A stretch of DNA of 64,000 bases. Origin: Runella slithyformis DSM 19594 (GTDB lineage: Bacteria > Bacteroidota > Bacteroidia > Cytophagales > Spirosomataceae). The stretch covers positions 29,528 through 93,527 of the forward strand of contig NC_015704.1 of NCBI RefSeq assembly GCF_000218895.1. The letters run 5' to 3'. The position numbers and the translations under genes are program-made. Positions 10,151-19,153 of this stretch are shown here, one piece after another. Below the pieces are notes generated by a model. It ran no database searches and was not told the origin of the DNA. It was given only the letters and a program-made list of their open reading frames with translations. Position 1 is the first letter of the stretch. The number at the start of each line of letters is the position of its first letter.

Positions 10151-10158
10151 CAAAGATA
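10151..10158 (-). promoter_or_regulatory. Putative promoter -7 box for the hsd operon
   Basis: On the minus strand this reads TATCTTTG, a perfect match to the Bacteroidota -7 consensus TAnnTTTG. It lies about 58 bp upstream of the hsdM ATG and directly after a terminator. No clear TTG -33 element is visible at the expected distance. Confidence 0.5.
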
Positions 10159-10175
10159 AGATAGAGAATTTGTCT

Positions 10176-10217
10176 AAAAAAAGTGTCCATGCCTTCGATG
10201 GTTGAAAGACATGGACG
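10176..10217 (-). terminator. Rho-independent terminator of the metal-resistance operon
   Basis: On the minus strand: GTCCATG, a one-base bulge, CTTTC, a 7-base loop AACCATC, GAAGG, CATGGAC, then AC and seven Ts. The 12-pair stem (one G-T pair) plus T-tract lies downstream of the zntA-like gene and before the hsd promoter, insulating the two operons. Confidence 0.8.
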
Positions 10218-10377
10218 AAACAGAAGAGAACCCTTTGGCTTTGTTTAGAAGTAACTCGAAATTCCTAATTGAAATGCTCCCGTTTGGGCACTTCTTAGTG
10301 CCAACTGTTAAATACAGTGAAAGTGAGCCATAGATTGTTTTCGAGTGTTTTTGTTGCTACTCCATAATTGTATTGAG

Positions 10378-12366
10378 TTAAAGCTGTTTTCTTTGAATCC
10401 GATAGGCATTCAAAATAGCCAATAAAGCCACACCCACATCGGCAAAAACGGCCTCCCAAAGGGTAGCAATGCCTCCTGCCCCCAACAACATAACAGCGAC
10501 TTTCACACCCATCGCCAGTGAAATATTTTGCCAAACAACAGATTTAGTGATTTTTCCGATTTTAATAGCTGAAACGATTTTGTGTGGCTGGTCATTCTGA
10601 ATCACAATGTCAGCAGTTTCAATTGTAGCGTCCGAACCCATGCCTCCCATGGCGATTCCTGCATCGGCGAGGGCTACCACAGGAGCATCGTTCACACCAT
10701 CACCAACAAAAGCAATCTTTTTGTCTTGATTTTTGAGTTCTTGCACTTTTTCTACCTTGCCTTCGGGCAATAAATCGCCATAAGCATTTGAAATACCCAA
10801 CTTTTGAGCTACCTGTTGTACAACCGCCGACTTATCGCCCGACAGCATAATAGTTTCAATACCCAATGCCTTCAAATCTACCACGGTTTGAGCAGCATCG
10901 TCTTTTACTTCGTCAGCAATGGTGATATGGCCAGCATAGTGATTATCAATGGCTACCACTACAACGGTTTCTACAATTTGCGCTAATTCGGCAGGGTACG
11001 AAACATTGAACTTCTGTAACAGTTTCAAGTTGCCGGCCAACACTGTTTTACCGTTAACAACTCCTTTTAAGCCATGACCTGATATTTCTTCTACGGCTTC
11101 GACTACCAAATCTTGCCAGTTTGTTTTTTGTATATTGGCATATTCCACCAGAGCCTTGGCTACGGGATGTGTTGAGGCACTTTCCAATGCGGCGGCAATC
11201 TGAATGAATAGGGCTACATCACTTTTCGTTTCAACTGTTTGTACCTTGAAAACCCCCTTGGTTAGTGTTCCCGTTTTGTCTGAAACGATTGTATTGAGTT
11301 CGGTCATTACGTCCAGAAAATTGGAACCTTTGACCAAAATACCATTGCGGGAAGCCAAACCAATGCCTCCAAAATAGCCCAATGGAATCGAAACCGTTAG
11401 CGCACATGGGCAAGCGATGACCAGAAACACCATACCCCGATATAGCCACTCATTGAACGAATAATCATTTGCAAAAAAGTAAGGAATCAGGGTAATTGCC
11501 AATGCCAAGCCAAATACAATAGGTGTGTAGATTTTGGCTAAACGGGTGATTAATAGCTGTGTAGGAGCTTTTCGGGCGGTGGCATCCTGCACCATTTCCA
11601 AGATGCGAGAGAGTTTGGAGTCCTTAAAAGCAGTCGTTACTTTCAATTCGATGACTTTGTCCAAGTTAATCATTCCTGCCAAAACAGCTTCACCCGTGCG
11701 CTTGGTGTCGGGGCGAGATTCGCCAGTGAGAGCTGCCGTGTTGAAACTGGCGTTGTCGGTCAATAAGGTGCTGTCTAAGGCCACTTTTTCGCCTGGCTTC
11801 ACCAAAATGCTTTCCCCAATTTGTACTTCTGACGGCCCAACGCTCTGTTGCTTTCCATTGCGTAGTACCGTTACAGTATCGGGACGCACATCTAATAAGG
11901 CTTTGATAGAACGCTTGGAGCGATTAACGGCCAAATCCTGAAACAGTTCACCGATTTCGTAGAAAATCATCACAGCTACGCCTTCGCTGTATTCGCCAAT
12001 GTAAAACGCACCCAACGTGGCAATGGACATCAACGTAAATTCGTTGAAAAAATCACCCCGCCGCAACGATCGAAAAGCTCGTTCGAGGGTGTTATAGCCT
12101 GCTAATAGATAAGCGATTCCCATCAAACCAATTTCAATTGGCTTAGAAACCTCCACCTTAAAAAGTTGCGTAATGGCGACAAACCCCAACAGAATTGTCA
12201 AACTCAACCACAGTCGCCAACGACTTTTCAACAGGCTTTCTTCACCTGATTCTTCCTCGTGGTCGTGTCCGTCATTATCGCTATGTTTTGGCATTTGCAC
12301 TTCTATCGGCTTGTCGCAGCAATCATCTGTTATATAATTTTTATGCTTTTGCACTTTCTTTTCCAT
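10378..12366 (-). CDS. zntA: Zn/Cd/Pb-type P1B ATPase
   Basis: A 662-residue heavy-metal-exporting ATPase of the inner membrane. The membrane metal site is CPCALTVSIPLG, the variant usual in Zn/Cd/Pb (P1B-2) pumps rather than the Cu type. Further motifs are SDKTGTLTKG, TGES, STHPVAKA and GDGVNDAPV. There is no classic HMA domain. The N-terminus instead has a CC pair near residue 17 and a His/Asp/Glu-rich stretch (HSDNDGHDHEEE) likely to bind metal. It is the last gene of the block fed by PepSY, CopB, CzcA and CzcB, 13 bp after the permease gene, and is followed by a strong terminator. Metal specificity is inferred from the motif type. Confidence 0.92.
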   Translation of the reverse strand: MEKKVQKHKNYITDDCCDKPIEVQMPKHSDNDGHDHEEESGEESLLKSRWRLWLSLTILLGFVAITQLFKVEVSKPIEIGLMGIAYLLAGYNTLERAFRSLRRGDFFNEFTLMSIATLGAFYIGEYSEGVAVMIFYEIGELFQDLAVNRSKRSIKALLDVRPDTVTVLRNGKQQSVGPSEVQIGESILVKPGEKVALDSTLLTDNASFNTAALTGESRPDTKRTGEAVLAGMINLDKVIELKVTTAFKDSKLSRILEMVQDATARKAPTQLLITRLAKIYTPIVFGLALAITLIPYFFANDYSFNEWLYRGMVFLVIACPCALTVSIPLGYFGGIGLASRNGILVKGSNFLDVMTELNTIVSDKTGTLTKGVFKVQTVETKSDVALFIQIAAALESASTHPVAKALVEYANIQKTNWQDLVVEAVEEISGHGLKGVVNGKTVLAGNLKLLQKFNVSYPAELAQIVETVVVVAIDNHYAGHITIADEVKDDAAQTVVDLKALGIETIMLSGDKSAVVQQVAQKLGISNAYGDLLPEGKVEKVQELKNQDKKIAFVGDGVNDAPVVALADAGIAMGGMGSDATIETADIVIQNDQPHKIVSAIKIGKITKSVVWQNISLAMGVKVAVMLLGAGGIATLWEAVFADVGVALLAILNAYRIQRKQL

Positions 12367-12379
12367 GAAAAATAATCAG

Positions 12380-13003
12380 TTAGAATTCGATAAAGAAATT
12401 GAGAATGGCTAACCCAAGGAGTGTTAGCCCCGTTATGAGGTTTTCGTTATGCTCAAACCAGTGGGTATTAATGAGTCGAAGTCCACGTCCTGCTACCCAG
12501 ACCATCATAAGCATTCCAGCGAGTGTGACTACATTATAGATAAGTGTCACCAAACCCAACGCTTGCCAGCCCAATGCCCCTGCACTCAGGAAATAAGCGT
12601 TGATTTCCATACAAGGCGACAGAAACATACCGATACAAAGCGAAAACAGAAGACCTTTGAATGATTTTCCTTTTTGTTTTTGGGTATCAATGTGTTCGTG
12701 GGCATGTTGATGCCGTAGGTGTTGCATTAGATACCATAAGCCCAGCATTAACAATATGGCGGGAATCACGCTTTCAGCAAGTTCATGGTATTTTTCGGCT
12801 AATTCGTAGCCAGCCAAGCCTACAATTAGTCCCAAGATAGTGGTGCTAATCGTGTGGGCAAGACCTGCCAATGCCGTAACGGTGAGTGTGCGCATTTCTG
12901 TCCATCGTTCTGTTTTGCCAATCGTAACAAAGGGCAACCAGTGGCTGGGAATTAGTGCGTGTAAAATGCTCAGTATCAATGAGCCGATGAGGATTTGGGT
13001 CAT
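12380..13003 (-). CDS. NicO/RcnA/UreH-like membrane permease (putative metal exporter)
   Basis: A 207-residue membrane protein with about six hydrophobic segments. The N-terminus reads LHALIPSHWLPF, which resembles the HAxxPDH-type first helix of nickel/cobalt exporters and UreH-like proteins. A His-rich cytosolic loop (HLRHQHAHEHIDTQ, about residues 95-108) separates two halves, and FLSPCMEI lies in the second half. It sits between czcB and the zntA-like gene, 13 bp from the latter, supporting a role in divalent metal export. No experimental family assignment can be made from sequence alone; the class is moderately sure and the substrate unknown. Confidence 0.6.
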   Translation of the reverse strand: MTQILIGSLILSILHALIPSHWLPFVTIGKTERWTEMRTLTVTALAGLAHTISTTILGLIVGLAGYELAEKYHELAESVIPAILLMLGLWYLMQHLRHQHAHEHIDTQKQKGKSFKGLLFSLCIGMFLSPCMEINAYFLSAGALGWQALGLVTLIYNVVTLAGMLMMVWVAGRGLRLINTHWFEHNENLITGLTLLGLAILNFFIEF

Positions 13004-13046
13004 TTATTTGATGAATTTAATAAAAGAGGCGACCAATAGGGGTTAC

Positions 13047-14294
13047 TCAATGCCCATGCTCATCACCACCCTCAGCGTTGGCAATGGACGATTGTAGATA
13101 ATAAGCCCCCTTTGTAACGATTTTTGCACCCGCTGGAATTTCTTCCAAGGGTGTAACCTGAACATACCCTAATTGAGTAGTACCTGTTTTTACTTCAATT
13201 CGCTTAAAATGAACGCCTGTATCTTCTTCATGCGCTTTCTCGCTTGTACTATGTTCATATTTTTCTTCTGCCTCGTGAATAAAAATAAATTCTTTGCCTT
13301 CGGCTTTTACAATGGCTTCCACGGGCAGGGTATTCACATCGCTATTGCCAATATCAATCAAGGCATTGACATACATTCCGGGTATTAAACCGATAGTCTT
13401 ATTGTAAATGTTCGCACGGACAGCTACCGATTTGGTTTGTTTCTGAAAGGCTTTACCAATGCTAAAAATATTGCCGATAATCTCCTTATTGCCCTGATTA
13501 GTGAGTACAAAGCGAAAACTTTGCCCAACTTTTATTTTAAATAGGTCTTTTTCGTAAACCAATAATTCAACATACATCTCTGAATTATCTACAATCGAAA
13601 ATAAGGAAGTATTAGCCGAAATGTTACTGCCTATTTTTACATTGATGGCGGTGATATGTCCAGAAATTGGGGCAGTAATGGCAATCGTGTTGGAGTTGCC
13701 ATTACCGCTAAGGAGTAGGTTCTGGTCTAAAATCTCAATTTGCTGTTGGGTTATTTTGATTTTGTTATTCACCAAATCAAGTTCTGAACTGACTTTTTGA
13801 AACGTTTTTTTAGCCGTGACATTTTCATCACTCAATTCTTTTTGGCGGGCATAATCTAAATCCAAAAACTCCTTATTCACTCTTGCCTGTTGTAATTCTT
13901 CTGTCAATTTTGCTTTTTCAAGGCGGAGGTTATTAAACTCCATACTCTGAAATGTGGCAAGGGACTGGCCTTTCTTTACATACTGCCCTTCAATCACGGC
14001 AATTGTTTTGACGATTCCACCCATAAAAACCGACACCTCCGCTTGATTTTGGGGAGGCAATTGGGTATAGCCATTGGTCGTGATTACTTCGCTGAGGTTT
14101 TTCTTTTCAAAATTTCCGAAAATAATTTGTGCTGCTTTTACTTGGGCTGGTGTAAGTTCTACCACTCCTTTTGCGTCGTGGTGGTGTTCTTCGGCTTGGG
14201 CGGTTTCCACTTTTTTGTCGCAAGAGGAAAGAAGCAAAAAGCAAAAAGCAAAGGCCGTGCTTACCGAAAAAATATTTTTTATATGGAATTTCAT
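13047..14294 (-). CDS. czcB: RND efflux periplasmic adaptor, CzcB-like
   Basis: A 415-residue membrane-fusion protein linking the CzcA-type pump to its outer-membrane channel. It has a lipoprotein signal (FCFLLLSSCDKK, Cys near residue 25), a barrel-sandwich half (GGIVKTIAVIEGQYVKKGQ), a long coiled-coil hairpin (about residues 125-195), the second lipoyl half (ITAPISGHITAI) and a beta-barrel. His-rich ends (EEHHHDAKG near the N-terminus and GGDEHGH at the C-terminus) suggest zinc, cadmium or cobalt binding. It starts 12 bp after the CzcA-TolC fusion, so the two are one transcription unit. Confidence 0.92.
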   Translation of the reverse strand: MKFHIKNIFSVSTAFAFCFLLLSSCDKKVETAQAEEHHHDAKGVVELTPAQVKAAQIIFGNFEKKNLSEVITTNGYTQLPPQNQAEVSVFMGGIVKTIAVIEGQYVKKGQSLATFQSMEFNNLRLEKAKLTEELQQARVNKEFLDLDYARQKELSDENVTAKKTFQKVSSELDLVNNKIKITQQQIEILDQNLLLSGNGNSNTIAITAPISGHITAINVKIGSNISANTSLFSIVDNSEMYVELLVYEKDLFKIKVGQSFRFVLTNQGNKEIIGNIFSIGKAFQKQTKSVAVRANIYNKTIGLIPGMYVNALIDIGNSDVNTLPVEAIVKAEGKEFIFIHEAEEKYEHSTSEKAHEEDTGVHFKRIEVKTGTTQLGYVQVTPLEEIPAGAKIVTKGAYYLQSSIANAEGGDEHGH

Positions 14295-14306
14295 TGTTTC
14301 AAAAAT

Positions 14307-17300
14307 TTAGTTGTTCAACAAATACTGAATATTGATGAGGTTCTGGTTCAGATTATGAATGGCTTGCAAGTAATTCCGTTGAATACTCAACACCGTTTCT
14401 AATCCTTGCAGGTACTCTACATAACCCGCTTCGCCACTCTGGTAAGCCTTTGTAGCATTTTTAGTGATGATTTCGGCATTGGGCAAAGCCGTTTGAACAT
14501 AATAATCAAGCAGAGCCTGATTAACCCTTTGCTCTTGAATTTGCTGCAAAAGTTGGCTATTGAGTTGATTTTTGAGGTATTCAGCATTTTTTTGTTGGAT
14601 CTGAATATCCGTTTCTGATGCTTTGATACGTGCTTTGGAAGCTCCCCCGAAAATCGGTACACCTATACCCAATGTTAGTCCGTGAAAACGGGGTACGCCG
14701 TTGTAATAAACCGCTTTGTCGCCAACTTGCTGACTTCCTGTGAGCGATTGCAGAAAATAGCCTGCTGAAAAATCAGGTTTTCGCAAGGCTTTCTCCACTT
14801 TATTGCTTGCCGAGGCTATTTCAATTTGTTGCAACGCCATTTGTAGCATCGGGTTTTGATTGATAAGCGTCGAATCGCTACTGAGGAGTTTTGAGGGCAA
14901 AAATTCATTTTCGGCAAGTATAAAGTCGGTATTCAGATTCAAAATGCTTTCCAATTTGATTTTTTCACCCAAAATCAAGCCTTCGTTTTGATTTTTAATT
15001 TGCACCAACTCCTGTTGTTTGGTTTCGGCAGTGGTTTTTTCTAACAGATTACTCTCACCTGTTTTGAATTTAAGGTTTGCCGCTTTGACGAATGTTTGTA
15101 AATATTCATCTTGCTTTTGAAGTAATTGATTCAAGGCAGTCAGATACAAAATGGTATTCCAAGACTGCCGAATCTGAAAGGCAATGTCATATTTGGTAGC
15201 CAACAATTTTAGTTCGCTACCTTTGACGTATTCTTTAATTAAACCTCGTTTGGCTTGAAACTGAAAAGGACTAAATCCTTGCGAAATGCTAAAATTTTGG
15301 TCGAAACTACGGGTATTATATTGCCCAAGCATGGCGTTAATATTGGTTTTGGGCAATTCGACCGCCGTCGGTTTTAGCTGATTTTGTAGCTTGACAGCCA
15401 GCTCATTGGCTTGTACAAGGCCATTGTTTTTAGTACCCAATTCAATGGCTTGTTGAAGATTGAGAGAGGTCTGAGCCTGCACATTTCCGCCCAGAAACAA
15501 CACGATTAGGATTATAGCCGATGAAATATTTATTTTCTTAGGGGCCTTTATCCCTTTTTCAAGCAATAAATATAAAATTGGCAACACGATAAGGGTAAGC
15601 AAAGAGGCGGTTAATAAGCCTCCAATGACAACCGTTGCCAAGGGTTTTTGAACTTCTGCCCCAGCGCCGTTGCTTAATGCCATGGGTAAAAAACCCATCG
15701 AAGCTACCGCCGCCGTCATCACCACAGGCCGTAGCCGTACTTTTGTGCCTTCTTTGATTCTCTCTAAAACATCAGTCCAACCTTCGGCTTTGAGTTGATT
15801 GAAATAGCCAATCAGCACAATTCCGTTCAAAACCGCTACCCCAAACAAGGCTATAAAGCCAATTCCTGCCGAAATACTAAATGGCATTCCACGCAACCAA
15901 AGCGCAAATACGCCACCAATAGCCGAAAGCGGAATGGCTGTAAAAATCAATAAAGATTGCTTGACCGAGTTGAAAGTAAAGAAAAGTAATACAAAGATTA
16001 AGAGTAACGCCACTGGAACAGCCACCGAAAGGCGTTTGTTAGCCTCTACTAAATTCTCGAATTGTCCGCCGTAGGTTACGTAATAACCTTCGGGTAGTTT
16101 GAGTTTAGTGTCTAATTTCGCCTGAATTTCGTTTACCACACTTTTGACATCACGACCACGAACATTCAACCCAATTACGATTCTTCTTCTGCCATTTTCT
16201 CTGCTGATTTGGGCAGGCCCTTGCTCAATATTTACCTCCGCTACCTGTTCCAATGGAATCTGATTGCCATTCGGCAGGCTCACAAAAATGCTTTTTACGT
16301 TAGAAATATCCTGTCGGAAATCTTTGTCCAATCGTACAACCAATTCGTATCGTCTTTCGCCTTCATAGACTTTACCCGTGACTTCGCCAGCAAAACCTGT
16401 TCTGACAACTTTGTTTAAGTCACCTACATTCAAACCATATAAAGCCAATTTGTCAGGATTATACCGCACCGTGATTTGAGGCATTCCTGTGATCCGTTCA
16501 TCTTTTATATCTGCTACCCCTTCAATGCCTCCAATTAAGCCAATGGCATTAGTAGAGGTAGCGGCCAATTTTTCTAAATCTTCACCAAAAATCTTGATGG
16601 CAATATCGCTTCTAACACCCGTCATCAACTCATTAAAACGCATTTGTATGGGTTGTGACACTTCAAAGCCTACGCCAGGAATTTGCTCCAATTCTTCTTT
16701 CATCAAATCTGCCAATTCGTAGAAATCGTTGGTAGTTGTCCATTCTTTTTTAGGTTTGAGAATGATAATCATATCCGCCGATTCGATGGGCATTGGGTCG
16801 GTGGGAATTTCGGCTGAACCAATTTTTGTAACAACTTCCACCACTTCGGGAAATTTTGCTTTAAGAATTTTCTCTAATTTCGTTGACGTTTCAATACTCA
16901 TACTCAACGAACTGCCATTAGCATTACGAAAATTAATAGCATAATCGCCTTCTTCTAAGGTTGGGATAAATTCACCACCCATCCTGCTAAAAACGAACAA
17001 AGCGACCAAAAACAAAGCGACCGAGATACCCAAAATTAAAGCCTTCATTTGCAGGGCTTTGTCCAATACTGGTTGGTAGAAACGGTAGATCGTATCAATG
17101 ATTTTATCAGAAATGTTCTTTTTATGACTAATCGTTTTGCTCAAAAACAAAGCTGAGGCCATTGGAACGTAAGTAAGCGACAAAATAAAAGCCCCCAAAA
17201 TAGCAAACGTAACTGTTTGAGCCATGGGTTTAAACATCTTGCCCTCGGTGCCAACCAACGCCAAAATGGGTAAATAAACAATTAAGATGATGATTTCGCC

Positions 17301-18647
17301 AAAAGCCGCACTACTCCTAATTTTGCTTGATGCGCCAAAAACCTCCTCATCCATCTGTTGAGCAGTTAATCGCCCTTCTTTATTCAGGTGTAGCCGATGA
17401 ATAACGGCCTCCACAATAATGACGGCTCCATCTACAATCAATCCAAAGTCAATAGCGCCTAAACTCATCAGGTTGCCACTTACGCCAAATAGATTCATCA
17501 TAATGACGGCAAATAGCAACGCCAAAGGTATTACGGAGGCGACCACCAAACCTGCACGCCAGTTGCCAAGCAATAAAACCAAGACAAAAATGACAATCAA
17601 AGCTCCTTCGAGTAGGTTTGTCTGAACCGTTCCGATGGCATTATTTACTAATTTAGTACGGTCTATAAATGGTTCTAAGGCAATGCCTTCGGGCAATGAT
17701 TTTCGGATTTGCTCAATTTTTTCTTTGGTACGATTCACGATTGCAGAGGAGTTTTCGCCTTTGAGCATCAGCACCATTCCGCCTACTACCTCGCCTTTGC
17801 CGTCTTTGGTAACTGCACCATATCGCAAAGCTGAACCTTCCTGCACTTTTGCTACATCTCGAATCAAAACTGGAATACCATCGTTGTTTTTTACTACTAT
17901 TTTTTCGATATCAGGAATAGATTTCACCATTCCCAATGCCCTGATAAAATAGACGTATGGTTGTTTGTCTATGTAAGCACCACCGGTATTTTCGTTGTTT
18001 TTTTCGAGGGCATCAAAAACATCAGTAATGGTGATGTTCATGCTTTTTAATCGGTCAGGCTCAACTGCAATTTCGTATTGTTTGAGACTACCGCCCAAGG
18101 TTGTCACTTCGGCAATGCCTGGTGTACCCAGCAATTGAGGTTTGACAATCCAGTCTTGAATACTTCGTAGTTTGGAAGCACTATACTGATTTTCAAAGCC
18201 CTTTTTGGCATAAATCACATATTGATAAATTTCGCCCAAACCCGTACTGATGGGGGCTAATTCGGGTGTGCCTACGCCTTTTGGAATTTGCCTTTCGGCA
18301 TCTTTTAGTTTTTCACTGATTTGAGTTCTTGCCCAATAAATGTCCACACTTTCTTCAAAAACCAAGGTAATCACACTCAGTCCAAAACGACTAAGCGAAC
18401 GCATTTCTACGATGCGTGGAACGGTTTTCATCGTTTGTTCAATGGGATAGGTAATGAACTGTTCCACTTCTTGCGTAGCTAAGGTAGGGGCATTCGTAAT
18501 AACCTGAACCTGATTATTAGTAATATCAGGCAGGGCATCAATTGGCAGTCGGCTGAGGTTGTAAATACCCACCAACACCAGTGCCATTGTAAATAAGCCT
18601 ATGATAAACTTATTTTTGATTGAGAATTGAATGATTTTATCTAACAT
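14307..18647 (-). CDS. czcA: CzcA/CusA-family RND pump fused to a TolC-family domain
   Basis: A 1446-residue protein. Residues 1 to about 1035 form a complete heavy-metal RND antiporter, starting MLDKIIQFSIKNK and holding the helix-4 acidic pair in GAIDFGLIVDGAVIIVEA. After a linker comes a hydrophobic stretch ending NVQAQ (about residues 1038-1057) that looks like a signal peptide. Then follows a TolC/CzcC-like domain of about 390 residues (LNLQQAIELGTKNNG, ending LNQNLINIQYLLNN). Such long fusions are known in Bacteroidota. The ATG at 18647 is chosen over a TTG start 16 codons upstream because CzcA homologues begin here. It pairs with the adjacent CzcB. Confidence 0.93.
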   Translation of the reverse strand: MLDKIIQFSIKNKFIIGLFTMALVLVGIYNLSRLPIDALPDITNNQVQVITNAPTLATQEVEQFITYPIEQTMKTVPRIVEMRSLSRFGLSVITLVFEESVDIYWARTQISEKLKDAERQIPKGVGTPELAPISTGLGEIYQYVIYAKKGFENQYSASKLRSIQDWIVKPQLLGTPGIAEVTTLGGSLKQYEIAVEPDRLKSMNITITDVFDALEKNNENTGGAYIDKQPYVYFIRALGMVKSIPDIEKIVVKNNDGIPVLIRDVAKVQEGSALRYGAVTKDGKGEVVGGMVLMLKGENSSAIVNRTKEKIEQIRKSLPEGIALEPFIDRTKLVNNAIGTVQTNLLEGALIVIFVLVLLLGNWRAGLVVASVIPLALLFAVIMMNLFGVSGNLMSLGAIDFGLIVDGAVIIVEAVIHRLHLNKEGRLTAQQMDEEVFGASSKIRSSAAFGEIIILIVYLPILALVGTEGKMFKPMAQTVTFAILGAFILSLTYVPMASALFLSKTISHKKNISDKIIDTIYRFYQPVLDKALQMKALILGISVALFLVALFVFSRMGGEFIPTLEEGDYAINFRNANGSSLSMSIETSTKLEKILKAKFPEVVEVVTKIGSAEIPTDPMPIESADMIIILKPKKEWTTTNDFYELADLMKEELEQIPGVGFEVSQPIQMRFNELMTGVRSDIAIKIFGEDLEKLAATSTNAIGLIGGIEGVADIKDERITGMPQITVRYNPDKLALYGLNVGDLNKVVRTGFAGEVTGKVYEGERRYELVVRLDKDFRQDISNVKSIFVSLPNGNQIPLEQVAEVNIEQGPAQISRENGRRRIVIGLNVRGRDVKSVVNEIQAKLDTKLKLPEGYYVTYGGQFENLVEANKRLSVAVPVALLLIFVLLFFTFNSVKQSLLIFTAIPLSAIGGVFALWLRGMPFSISAGIGFIALFGVAVLNGIVLIGYFNQLKAEGWTDVLERIKEGTKVRLRPVVMTAAVASMGFLPMALSNGAGAEVQKPLATVVIGGLLTASLLTLIVLPILYLLLEKGIKAPKKINISSAIILIVLFLGGNVQAQTSLNLQQAIELGTKNNGLVQANELAVKLQNQLKPTAVELPKTNINAMLGQYNTRSFDQNFSISQGFSPFQFQAKRGLIKEYVKGSELKLLATKYDIAFQIRQSWNTILYLTALNQLLQKQDEYLQTFVKAANLKFKTGESNLLEKTTAETKQQELVQIKNQNEGLILGEKIKLESILNLNTDFILAENEFLPSKLLSSDSTLINQNPMLQMALQQIEIASASNKVEKALRKPDFSAGYFLQSLTGSQQVGDKAVYYNGVPRFHGLTLGIGVPIFGGASKARIKASETDIQIQQKNAEYLKNQLNSQLLQQIQEQRVNQALLDYYVQTALPNAEIITKNATKAYQSGEAGYVEYLQGLETVLSIQRNYLQAIHNLNQNLINIQYLLNN

Positions 18648-18765
18648 TTCTTTTGAATCTAATTTTGATAAATTTATACGGGCGGCGTTCCGCAAGTGTC
18701 ACAAACAATTATCCATACTGATAGATAGCTATCAACATGAAGAAATGGCCATAAGACTTCTAAAA

Positions 18766-19089
18766 TTAGATTTTGGGCGGTTGCCAGATATTTCCGTAGA
18801 AATTGGAAAAGAAAGAATCGTTGTAGAAAGCGATTTTTACTTTTTGGGTAAAAAAAGAAGTTTGATTGTCAGGAACTGATACAGGAGAATGAAAACCAAG
18901 TGAAATGACTGAGCCACAACAAGTACAGAAAGGAGAACAAGATTTTGTGTCGCTGTGATGGTCAGTGTGATTGGTTTTAGAAGATGATATTTTACCATTA
19001 TTCAGTGCATTGCAGTCTTCTCCATCTCTGCAAGGAAGACCTGACAGCACAAGTAGATACATGGATAATATGACAGCTAAAATTTTCAC
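18766..19089 (-). CDS. DUF6660-like small Cys/His-rich secreted protein
   Basis: 107 residues from a GTG start at 19089, where the N-terminus VKILAVILSMYLLVLSGLPC is a lipoprotein-like signal. A longer frame runs to 19179 but overlaps the copB end and lacks sense as a signal. The mature part has C-x5-C spacing (CRDGEDC), a His-rich patch (NHTDHHSDTKS) and a cysteine cluster SPFCTCCG, which suggest metal binding in the envelope. The pattern matches small DUF6660-type proteins that sit beside metal efflux genes in Bacteroidota. It lies between copB and czcA in the same direction. The function is unknown. Confidence 0.7.
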   Translation of the reverse strand: MKILAVILSMYLLVLSGLPCRDGEDCNALNNGKISSSKTNHTDHHSDTKSCSPFCTCCGSVISLGFHSPVSVPDNQTSFFTQKVKIAFYNDSFFSNFYGNIWQPPKI

Positions 19090-19153
19090 ACGGCAAATGT
19101 AAGCTAAAATATTGTGCAACAGGGTTTCAGAATTGTAAAATGATAATTCGGAA

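Noticed and set aside
10295..10534. 79-residue cysteine-rich frame overlapping the zntA 3' end
   Set aside because: It is an alternate frame of the conserved C-terminus of the P-type ATPase; cysteines come from the frame shift.
18631..18879. 82-residue plus-strand frame between czcA and copB
   Set aside because: It is opposite the DUF6660 gene and the czcA start; no domain or ribosome site.
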